From NCBI GenBank assembly GCA_030141605.1, contig JAQGDQ010000023.1:310001-374000 (forward strand): a DNA stretch of 64,000 nt, given 5' to 3'. Numbering within the stretch: the stretch's first letter is position 1; the number at the start of each line of letters is the position of its first letter. Below are positions 37,229 to 47,468 of the stretch, in pieces. This stretch comes from Tubiluchus corallicola. Lineage: Eukaryota > Priapulida > Priapulimorpha > Priapulimorphida > Tubiluchidae. The position numbers and the translations under genes are program-made. Below the pieces are notes generated by a model. The model had not been told where the DNA came from, did no database searches, and saw only the letters and a list, made by a program, of their open reading frames with translations.

Positions 37229-40200
37229 GTTAGAAACACCGTTGTTTTAGTTAAAGGCAGGAAAGTAAAGAAAAGTTTAAGCGTTTTGCAGTACCTCATT
37301 GGGCTCACCTAGTCTATAAGTTCGGAAAATCACTGAATTAGGGAAATATTAATGTATTCGAAGTAGCGTGTAAATTGCTAGAATAATAAAATTTCTATAA
37401 AAACTGCAGTGAGCTTTTTGTGCATTTTATTTTTAAGTATTGTTCTGTATACCAAACTAACATGCAGAGGGCTAAGTTATGAAAACCTTAGACTGTGATA
37501 ATAATAGTAATATAGATTCAAAACAAGCAATCTGCATTACCAGGTTTAAGATTTTGGCGCTATTACACTTTCGCACCTCCTAGTTTTTTCTAGGTTATTA
37601 CTCGTTTCTAGGCTCGTAGGTTATTATTCTCACGTCATCAGTGAATGTTTCCGCTAATCTCGTGGTAATTTACTCATATATTTAGTGTATAATTACGTTG
37701 TATTCACAGTTGTACACTATACAGTTCGTATCGCCATCATGTTTGTGTGTGTAGTCACGTGACGAATTTCGTACTAGTGTATGCATTATGAGGGCCTAGC
37801 TTAAAAGGCACTTGACACACTTTTATCTTAACCGCATTTACGAAATAAAGAAAAAACCTTTACTTTTATAATCTAATAATACTACAGTAATAAATAAAAT
37901 TAATGATATATACTCATTATCACCACCATTACTGCAGTGTTATTTTTATCGTTATCGTCATCACTACCACTATTTTGATACCATCGAAACACCGAAGATA
38001 TCGCGATAAATATTTTACATTAATATTTTTGAAGTAACAAGGGCACACTCTAATACGATACAAACTTCCGTGGCTGCAACCATAATAATCATAAATTATG
38101 CAAAGAAACTAAAAATACAGGTTAAGGGCCACATACGTCACTGCGCTAAACACAGTTATTCACGTGGAGCTTCTTGCGTGTTGGTGACGGTAAGTAATGT
38201 ATGACTTTAATCTGGAATTGTAAGGCCTAAAAACCAATAATATTATGGGAATATGGTATATATTACGCCTGTTGGTCTGCTTTCTGGCCTGCAGGCGTGA
38301 AAACAAACAATAGGCCAGAAAAAACTAGGAGGTGCGAAAGTGTAATAGCGCCAAGATTTTTAACGTTTTTTTTCGCATTTTGGTATTCCAAAATTATGGT
38401 ATCTGCTAATGTATTGTGACCTATAAACACTATTAAATGTGGAGTATGGCCCCAGTTCTGTCTGAATTGCTATCAACTATGTTTTTTACTATTTTTAGCT
38501 TATTTAATGCCTCTATGTATATTATGTGTTGCATCTATGTCGAGAACTTCAAAAATCTTAATCCGCAATTGATTTTACTAAAGTTTTTACAATCTGTTCA
38601 GTGTATTATCAGGCACGTTCATGATTTCTAATATAATAATTCGTAACTCGTAGCATTTCATGGTAAAAAAGACAACATTGTGTAAACTGGCATCACTATG
38701 GTACATTTATACCAACCCTTTGACATGTTTGAATGAAAACAATCAGGCTGGAAGTCTGGAACATCTGCAAGTAAGTGCACAAGTAGCAGTAGATATGCTT
38801 ATGCTCATAATGTAAATCATTAATTTCTTCAAACTAATATACAAAAATTTTGAGAAAAGTAAGTGCCAGTGATTATTTTTGAATACGCCCCTAATAAATG
38901 CTGGTATGGTAGCATGGAAACTTTATTTTCCAGTCGTTTCGCTTATCGTAAAGCATTATTAATGTAAATGACAATTAGTGTTATAAAAATAAACATGCAA
39001 CAATTTTACGCCTTTTTCAAAATGTACTGGTCACTCTAAATAACATACCATATGAGTAACAAAGTTTGCTTGGGACCACTCTAGCTAAATTTGCATTAAA
39101 CTTAAATTCAACAGTCAAAACAGTTAGTTCATTTTGAAAGGTTGGTACCGTATTGCACGTTTAATTTCAATATACTAATTGTCATTTGCATCGAGAATGG
39201 TCTACAAGGAGCAAAAATGTCTAAATCAAGAATCGTTTTGGAAATTGGCGTCGTTAAAAATTTTAATATCGTCCCATTATTATTTTTTTGTGTCTGAAAA
39301 GACTGGTTTCTTGAAATCCGCAAACTCTGTACATTAAAACTAACCATGTATTTAACAGAAGCCAAATAGGTAATAAATAACCAGGCCACTAGAAAAGAAA
39401 TTGACACAGTAAATTATGCACTAATTATGTATTTACAAAAAGCCAAATATATAACGATAAAGCAGACCTGTAGAGAAGTGACTGATACAGTAACAAATAG
39501 CTATGTGTTTAAGAATAAAGTTAAAGGCATTGAACTGCTTTGTACATTAAGAAAAGGCTTATTAGGGTACATAGATAAACTTTCTTTTATTAATAAGTCC
39601 CAGTTAATTTTTAATAAAGTTGCGGTGTTTTATCTATACGTTAAATCCACTTGAATCGAGTGCAAAAAATCAGTAACTTTTAAAGCTGCGATGCTAATTT
39701 ATTTTGATTAGGCTGTTTGTGAGACTGCAAGCATTTGCTTGGCATGGAGGTAGATCATTTACTAAGTGACTGGTCAGGCTTGATGTGCATGTTTTAAGCC
39801 AGAGCCGTAGAAACAAAGTGAATTAAGCTGTCAGTCAAATCGGTTCTAGATTCCACGAGCTGGATCTGCAAAATAAATAGATTGCTTCCATGACTTTGCT
39901 GGTTCTGCAAGCAGTGTAGGTCTGCAGCTCTGCAAATCCACAAGAAAATTTTAAAGTTGCTTACTGTGTCCACACAATCTCTGACTTAGCTTGTAGAAAC
40001 TTGTGGTTTTATTTTGCAAACTTGTGTTTGGTCTGTGGATTAGCACCTTCGCATTGTGCTTGGGCAGTTTTAGATTTCTAACTACAGTTATACCTCTATT
40101 GTCGAACGTCTCCGTACTCGTACAAATCGGTTTTCGACCAGAAAATTCGAGCTGAAATTGTCTCCGCTCTCGACCAGAATTTCGGACTTGACCAACTGCC

Positions 40201-43200
40201 AAACACGTGATGAACGCATGCACGCGAAGCCGAGTAGAGCCGAGCGTAACCTGCCGCACCCGAGAGTAGTCACGCTAACATTTGAATCGCCTAACATCAC
40301 TAAGTGCTTTCTACGCTTACTTTTCTCCTCTTTTTCATGCAGGAACAATTATGTTTTTCTTTCAAAATAATTCTATTATGTTTTTCTTATCAATTATATT
40401 ATATCTTCTGTTTGAATAAACATTTTTGCATTATTATATTTCATTTTAGTAATACTTTACAGTTCATTTGGTGCTTGAGAATGGATTATTTGCTTTTACA
40501 TTATTTCTTATGGGAATAAATGATTCGGTTCTCAACCAAATCGGTTTTCAAACACTTTTTTGGAACGAATTATGGTCGAAAACAGAGGTACTACTGTACT
40601 TCATTGTCACCAGTAAGTTATATGTTTGTTTTACAAAGTTTGAAAGGACTCACAACCTTCCAATAAATGTAAAATCAAAAGTTTTTCATTTGCGTGTTGT
40701 TATAATCAGCTTAAATGTGAACCTTGTCTTTACAAACTGTTTCAGATGATGTTCAACTCTAATTTGCCTCAGAGGCTGAGCGTTTATCTTAGCTGCATGT
40801 TTCTATGTCAACATCATGCAACCATGTCTATAATAATGAAACTGTGTAAATGTGATCATCAACAATGGCTGCTGTTGGTTGTCTACAGACTCCATACATG
40901 ATGGAAGATAGACACCAAATGTTTGGTATGCCTTTATTACTTATTTGTTGTTTGTTATTTATAACATAAATAAGATTACACTGCCATCATCATGACAGTG
41001 GTTTTTTTCAACGTATTTAGGTTTTCAGTTAACTTGATGTTTTAATATTTTCCATTTTATAAGAGCAGATTTATTGATTGCTCTAAATAATAAGTATTGC
41101 ATTAGGTGGGTAAAGATAACAAGTAATCTAGAGCAAGTTGCAATAGAATTTTTTTCTTCAGGTTCTGTTAGAACGTGGTTTCAGATACCCTCAACAAAAA
41201 ATCGGTCAAAATTGGCTTTGACACTTTCAAGATATACCTATAAGCCCAAGATGATGCCTACTGGAGCCAAAAATTAGTTATATCTCCTAGGCCATCGAGG
41301 CTAGATGAAAAATATGTATTATCGACTGATAGGAAAGTACATGGTTTAATTACCAGTTCTATTTTAGGTCATTTGACTTAGATACTGTGGAGACATTATA
41401 CTGTCGTGCAGTGCCTGTCACCCGCCCACAGTTTGACTTAAGCCAGTTATACCCAAACTGTGTAGTTTAGCTTTGAGTTTTTTGGTATGGTGTAATTTTG
41501 GACAGGTGACATTCAAGGTTGAAAGTTATTTTGAGGGCATATCCAAGACAGTGACAAAAAGATAGAAATGTCAATAGTTGTACAGGATATAGTGGGTGAA
41601 TCCAAATCACCTTGATGCTAGTAATTAGGAGTGGCGTATCACTTCCTCCAGAATGACTCTTAGGCTGATGGCCTATAATGATATTGGGGACAAAAATTAC
41701 AGGTCAAAATCGCAAAAAAATTGAAAATATTAGTATGCTACTTATGATTATTATTGGAAAATGTATGTGGAAAATTTTCTGAAACAAAATTAGGATGTGA
41801 AATTTTTTTTACCTTGGGTCAAAGGTTATGGGGGACGCCCATGGGAAATTGCACCTCTTGTTACTCTGGTTGGATACAGCACGACATTTGTGTCAAGTTT
41901 CTGTCAACTACATGTGAAGGGCTAGAGTCCCAGCTCGTGATTTTGACACGATGAAGGCGTAACAGATTTTTTTGTTCACACATGTATGTTGTCTAGTATG
42001 GTCCAAACTTGTGCACTGTAGACCTATTTACTAGGTGACGTGAGTTTGTGACAGTTGCCTAGTTAATGGATTAAAGGAGGTACTGATGTTGATCTACAAA
42101 TGTTTACAAAACTCAAAAGAAGTGGAAAGTTTCCAAATAATTCTACATAGTGAATATGGATAGGTGTCACTTTTGTTGATTTTTGTTTGTTTTAACACTT
42201 GTTATTGATTATTTTGGGCTGAATGTTCCTGTAACTTGTGTGTTGAGTGTGATGTGGTGTGTAATGTCTGATAAGAGTGTAATGGGCTTATCTAGTTGGA
42301 AGAATTTTTAATCACCGATTATCAGTGATTATCAACGATTATCACAGTTTTGTCAGCAATGATTTACATCAATGTCTTGTTCATTGACACCACATTTTAT
42401 TTCAGCTTGTGTGGTGGCGTCCATGCTGTTGTTACCTTACCTAAACTTTGGCCCACTCTTGAACTACACATTTTACATTCTGTACACACTTCTGTTAGTT
42501 CCGATGCTGGTTTCGTATATCTCACCTTCATATGCAATCACTTTTATGTCTGGTGAGTGCTTTTCTTATTATTAATGAGTTCAGACCAATCAGAGACACC
42601 ATTGATTTTGTAAAAAATGGAAGAAGTGAAATTTTATCATTTATGCGATTGTAAATATTTTTGCTTTACCAATGACTTTTTTCTAATATGTAATTAAACA
42701 GAATGTTTTCACAAGTAATTAAAATTTTGCTATCTTATTTGTGATTACTTTATTGTAATGCAATTTTACAAAGAAAACTGTCTGCACAGTTATTGAGAAG
42801 TTATAATTATGCTAATCCTAATTATTCAAGAACTGCATGTGCTTATTCTGTTTTGAAATTTTTTTAAATACCCGTAAAGGTATACGGGTTTAGATGGATT
42901 GGAGTCCCAGGGTTCAAATCCTGGCTCAGAAATATTCACTGAGTTCCTTCCACATCAGTCATCAGAATTAGTATCTTTTCATGATGTAAAACTCATATTG
43001 TTAATAAAATGAAAGTTATTACATTGCAGCTTCTTATGTTGATTTTGTTTGACATTAGAAGCAAATTACACGAACTTCTGACATCAGCTACAAAAGCTGA
43101 TATTGACTTTATAAAGACTCATCGGTCATTTTGACTTCAAGAATCCCTTTAACAGCTGTAATTATAGTGCAGTAACTTAAAACTTCATCAATGCTATAAA

Positions 43201-45011
43201 AAGAGAAAATTGTAGTTCCTTGAAAAACATTAATTATCTGTCATTAAACCTAGAAGTAGTCTATTATGCTCCTGTAGATGTCTTATTCTAATCTCCCTTG
43301 ACATGCTTGTAATTCTCATTTTCAGGAATTTTTAGTGTGATTTGGAGTCTCCTTGGCAGTGTTATAGGGATTATTCGTTGGATCTTTGAGCAACGCATTT
43401 CTTCGTTTCAGCAAAATTTTGCTGCTTATCGCATTCAGGTACAGTAATTGTTAGGCAAAAATGTGCACTGTGTCTGAACTGAACTAAGTGGTACACCACT
43501 TATTTTTTGTGTAGTGTGTTTCCAAGATGCAGGTGCTGTCTACATCTAAAAGGAATGGCGAAATAGGTGTAACCCAGCGTGAACGTGAAATTAAACTTCT
43601 GTGGTAATAATTCTTTCTTGTAAGGCCATTCTTAAAAAAATCATTTCCTTTCTTTCAATATTTTATACTATAGTTTGCACTATAATTTTAAATTGAAGCC
43701 TGTTTCCCTTTAGAGCATGAATCTAAAGTTGGACAGAAATGTCTTTGGCTGCCTCTTCAACTTATAAGCACACTATTGTTTTATTATAGAAGCACTTTAG
43801 TCAGTTTGTTTATTAAAATATTTGGTTTGGCAGATAACTGGTTTTCTTTTACATTAGGAGTTTGACAGCCTAGTTCTTGTATGACGAGATGACAACACTG
43901 TTTTAACATGAAAATGTCATTGCGGCTTGGAGCTAAGAAGAAACTAAGGTCGTGCTAAAAATACATATACAAATTGTGCACATCATAGAAATTGTATGCT
44001 TGCAGCTGTTTTTATACATACGAAACCGGTTTGTGGTATGTTGTAAACAAAAACGGTGTTGCCATCTGTTGAATGAGAAACTAACTAACTGCAAAATTTG
44101 AGAAAAGTGAGTATGTATGTGATACGTATGCATACACCAGTTAGTAAACAAGATTCAACGTTGAACAGATAAATGGTAAAAAGTATCCTAAGCATTGTTG
44201 TGTTAGGGAAATGTGTATTACATCATTAGGTTAGAACTTATGTAATTACATGTTTTTGCAGAATGTGACTGGTCAAGCTATATTCTGTCTGATGTGTGAG
44301 AAATGGTTATGCACAGACACGGTGCATCTGCACTGGATTCAATCTTTTTTCGTTTCAAAACTAGTCTGTAAAATGTGCTGCAGCCTTTTACCTCCCAGGA
44401 ACAACTCCATGCTTTTCCCGAGACTTCCAAAACAGTTTCTTTTGCATTATTTATTTTCATGTGGCATCGTTGTGTGTATTGTGGTTGTGCTTTGTATTCA
44501 CACTTACGTGAGTGCCACCTGCAGCAGTATTTACACAACGTTGATCTTAGTTTATTTTATTATTGACAGCGACGCGTTTTTAATTACTGCAACTGAACTA
44601 CTGGAGACGATGCATTTGGACTATCTAGAGGGCCTTGAAAAGTATTACTGTGCCGGTGCGTCAAAATTGTTATTGATTATTTTATCGCTTGTTGTAGCTG
44701 TAGCATTGTTAGCATACGATCAGCAAGTGGGACTAACATTTTTGTCACTGTTTTCTAACATTTATGTGACATACAGTGATTTAATGCACAATGTTTTCTG
44801 CGTGCTACAGTATGAAATGTGTCAGCTGCAGAAATTTCGTCATGCCACGCAGAAGGAACTGTTGAAGTTGAACGATGTTTGTGCCGTGTGCTTGCTCCCA
44901 ATGTCTTCTGCTCGCGTGTTACCTTGTAAGCACATTTTTCACGGTCGCTGTTTACGGCTGTGTTTGAAAGAGAAGAACAAGTGTCCACTGTGTAAGAGGC
45001 TCATTGATTAA
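36952..45011 (+). CDS. Multi-pass membrane RING-H2 protein, likely E3 ubiquitin ligase
   Basis: Exons 36952-37228, 42406-42552, 43326-43438 and 44262-45011 join with AG/GT borders and matching phases to 429 codons (428 residues). At least six hydrophobic segments are visible, for example YTAIIFLFMFGFAYCTF near the N-terminus, the stretch across the exon 1-2 joint, IFSVIWSLLGSVIGIIRWIF, YLFSCGIVVCIVVVLCI, TTLILVYFII and LLLIILSLVVAVALLAY. A RING-H2 occupies residues 386-423: C-X2-C-X11-C-X-H-X2-H-X2-C-X10-C-X2-C (CAVC, CKHIFHGRC, CPLC). The protein ends five residues later. The layout recalls RNF139/TRC8, RNF145 and AMFR, ER membrane E3 ligases, but I could not place it in one. The Trp usual before the last Cys pair is replaced (LRLCLKEKNK). 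A poly(A) signal lies at 45092. Confidence 0.78.
37556..38352. mobile_element. DNA transposon with 36-bp perfect terminal inverted repeats
   Basis: The first 36 bases (GGCGCTATTACACTTTCGCA onward) are the exact reverse complement of the last 36. The identical octamer AAGATTTT flanks both sides (37548-37555, 38353-38360). 797 bp without transposase coding, so non-autonomous. The 8-bp duplication fits hAT, P, Zisupton or Sola1, but the GGCGC terminus fits none I know. It lies in RING intron 1. Confidence 0.85.
40083..40598. mobile_element. Tigger/pogo-like MITE
   Basis: Ends TACAGTTATACCTCTATTGT and (reverse strand) TACAGTAGTACCTCTGTTTT are inverted repeats flanked by TA. Subterminal TCGGTTTTCGACC and CTTATGGGAATAAATGATTC are the familiar Tigger-type motifs. 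No transposase coding. It lies in RING intron 1. Confidence 0.8.
42406..42552 (+). CDS. RING gene exon 2
   Basis: 147 bases after TTTTATTTCAG and before GTGAGT. It encodes CVVASMLLLPYLNFGPLLNY and YILYTLLLVPML, two membrane spans. Confidence 0.7.
43326..43438 (+). CDS. RING gene exon 3
   Basis: 113 bases after TTTTCAG and before GTACAG. It encodes IFSVIWSLLGSVIGIIRWIF and EQRISSFQQNFAAYRIQ, a span followed by a polar stretch. Confidence 0.7.
44262..45011 (+). CDS. RING gene exon 4 (terminal)
   Basis: 750 bases after TTTTTGCAG, beginning NVTGQAIFCLMCEKW and ending CPLCKRLID-stop. It holds the C-terminal spans and the RING-H2. The Met at 44250 is inside the intron and is not a start. Confidence 0.85.
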   Translation, partial: NVTGQAIFCLMCEKWLCTDTVHLHWIQSFFVSKLVCKMCCSLLPPRNNSMLFPRLPKQFLLHYLFSCGIVVCIVVVLCIHTYVSATCSSIYTTLILVYFIIDSDAFLITATELLETMHLDYLEGLEKYYCAGASKLLLIILSLVVAVALLAYDQQVGLTFLSLFSNIYVTYSDLMHNVFCVLQYEMCQLQKFRHATQKELLKLNDVCAVCLLPMSSARVLPCKHIFHGRCLRLCLKEKNKCPLCKRLID

Positions 45012-45091
45012 AGCTGCATACCTTATTACCTGTAAAACCTGCAGATTTTGAAAACCTGCAAAGCCTCGTGTTCTACCTCATACTGGTGCTT

Positions 45092-45097
45092 AATAAA
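45092..45097 (+). terminator. Poly(A) signal of the RING gene
   Basis: AATAAA 81 bases after the stop codon. Confidence 0.6.
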
Positions 45098-45235
45098 CAA
45101 CTGTACTATATAAGACTGCTAAAGTATTTACACAGAATGGTAGCATACGACTTTTGGTTTTAACTTATTCATTTCCTTGCTTAATACATTTCCTCTAAAA
45201 AACTTAAGCTTCAGTTGTAAATACTTTGTTTAAAC

Positions 45236-45903
45236 TAGGGATGTTAACTATATTGATACGCGAACGATATCGATTCTCGTATCTATACGAAAAATTTGTT
45301 TTATCATTGTATTATCATTATTATTCTAGGAATATCATTATTGTGTCGAATTTGGCACATATCGCTGCTCACATTCATAAAATCGCTTCGCTTCACTTTT
45401 CTTTTCATAATCTATTTACAGTAATTATGCAAAGAAGTGGATAAAATGAATTATTTTCTTGTACTTCCGCTTGGCAATAACGGCTATCTTCATTCTGAAA
45501 CCGCTTTATATATCACTTTGATACTGACATGTGGATGTCAAATAAACTATACCATATTTTTAGTGTCACTTTCCTGGTCATGTGCAGATAGAGCTAGGAT
45601 AATATGTTTATCTGCCACAGCTTACTTATTTATGAATCATTATGACAAACAAACTTGTGTTTCATAACTAGCAGCCATTGAAGTATACAGTACTGAATGC
45701 ACTGAAGCACTTAATAATTTTAATTATTAATGATACTTTTCTGTTTTTGCACAAATTGTGTAATTTCAGTGTCGTTTCCATCGTTGAAAATATTTTATTG
45801 TATCATATCGTATTGTCTAAAAATAGTCCATCTAATGTCTTTGCCAAAAGTATCGCATTGTATCATTATCGCATCACCAAATTTGTATCGTCTAATATCC
45901 CTA
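45236..45903 (-). mobile_element. hAT-type MITE, family B, copy 2 (inverted)
   Basis: Ends TAGGGATGTTA and TAATATCCCTA are inverted. Flanking octamers GTTTAAAC (45228-45235) and GCTTAAAC (45904-45911) match 7 of 8. It shares CGAAAAATTTGTTTT and ATTATTCTAGG near one end, GATACAAATTTGG near the other, and a body stretch around CACAGCTTACTTATTTA with the element at 33572. It lies downstream of the RING gene. Confidence 0.85.
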
Positions 45904-45911
45904 GCTTAAAC

Positions 45912-47297
45912 TTTAAAATATTGTGAATATGAAAGGTGACAGTTTTGTATTTATGATAAATCTACATAATTATTTTTACTATACAGCACCATGAGGTGCT
46001 TCAGTTGTACTGTATAAATGCTCAGAAGGTGCCTGTTTTTCCGTGTCATAATACATTATTACATTTTTGCCATGATGTGGCCTTTTTTCTACAAAATTAC
46101 TATGCAGCGTGCCTCTGCCAGAGTTTTTGGACTTCAAAAGAAGAACCAATTGTGCCTTTTCACACACAGGAAATTTGGAAGTGTTATTTAATCATGAGTC
46201 TTAGTGAGTGAATATTTTATTCTCAACAGCATTTGACTGTCAATAGTTTCAGCTAGTTACCAATGTTAAATGTGTTTCCCATGGCAATCTGTGCTATTGG
46301 TGCTAATATTTTTGCTGAATGCAGTAAGTCTTCGTACAAATATTAATTTAATTTTAAGTTTGTGTAAAAAGTAATACTCAAATATTTTTACAAATGTTCT
46401 GCAAAAGTCAAAAAATGAATATCGAAGAAACGCACAATTAAAAGTGAATGTACAGTATTAACAGTTTGTTGCTTTGAATAGTTCTTATAAATAGTTTTGT
46501 CAGCATTATCAATATACCTTGTTGTGGTTCTCAGTTATTGCAGGTGTAACAGCCAAACAGAGATTAATGATCACCAGAAATATGAAATTACAGGCAATTG
46601 TGATAGGGTATAGATTTTTAAAATCAGTCAAATTAACATAAATGAAATTGCGTTAGAATTATATAATATATTTTAATTATTTTATTTTTTCATATGTTAC
46701 AGAATTGAAAATTGTTAGTGATGTGTCGATTTAAGATTTGCAATAGAAAATTTTATATTATAAATAAAAGGATTGTTTTACCGAAACACATATAATACAT
46801 TTTTTATAATCATGAATTATTACAAGTGCAATTACAAGCCTAGTGTTTCTTTACGACTATTATCTTGTCAGTTTCACAGAAAACAATCAACCTAAGCTCT
46901 TGAGCAACATTCTTACATCGAGACGGGCATGGTTTTAGTTTTAAAGGCAGTATTATATAATTATTCAAAAAAACGTGACGTTTTCAATGTCCAAAGATGT
47001 ACAGCTACAGAAAGAAACTGACCCAGTATAACTGCAGTTCTGAGACGCTAGATCAGTGCTATATGTACAAGACAGACTCGTGCACATTGACATTAAATTA
47101 CCACATACATGTCAGCCTTGTCAGGCAACAATGAATAGTTCTTTAAAGTTTAAATGATACTGTAAACTAAATTTTTGTAGGGATGTTTTTCATTTTTTAT
47201 ATTGTTTACTTTCTGCATTTTTCATTAAGAAGCATTTAGAAAATATGTATACATGCTTAGAACACCATATGACTTACAATAAACTTACACAATTAAC
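45912..47297. other. Intergenic, convergent gene ends
   Basis: Between the RING gene (+) and ZPR1 (-). No feature recognised. Confidence 0.4.
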
Positions 47298-47303
47298 TTT
47301 ATT
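47298..47303 (-). terminator. Poly(A) signal of ZPR1
   Basis: AATAAA on the minus strand, 37 bases after the stop. Confidence 0.65.
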
Positions 47304-47339
47304 ATAGCAGGTACAAATCTGCTAATCAACCAATTCGTG

Positions 47340-47468
47340 CTATGAATCTTCAGCTGCTTTATCTGCGTAATTTTCTGTTTTCATATCATTAAGTCCCAGG
47401 AGTTCATTCTGCTCAAATGTTCTTTCATAATGCTTAATTTCCAACTGCGGATCCGGGGCACACAAATT
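47340..47468 (-). CDS. ZPR1: ZPR1 terminal exon
   Basis: 129 bases including TAG, acceptor TTTTGTAG. It encodes [20 protein letters not shown] and [20 protein letters not shown] then DS. Confidence 0.92.
   Translation of the reverse strand, partial: NLCAPDPQLEIKHYERTFEQNELLGLNDMKTENYADKAAEDS

Larger units (their letters stand above)
37229..42405 (+). other. RING gene intron 1
   Basis: 5.2 kb. Apart from the two transposons listed, nothing coding is recognised, though a small extra exon cannot be excluded. Confidence 0.5.

Noticed and set aside
42890-42940. tRNA-like GGTTCAAATCC in RING intron 2
   Set aside because: Only a B box and T-arm are visible; no A box or acceptor stem.
44250-44261. 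Met at 44250 as start of a separate RING protein
   Set aside because: These bases are the polypyrimidine/AG acceptor; the upstream exons join in phase.
45437-45667. 76-codon open frame near 45.5 kb
   Set aside because: It is inside hAT family B copy 2 and its homologue at 33.9 kb is not conserved as protein.
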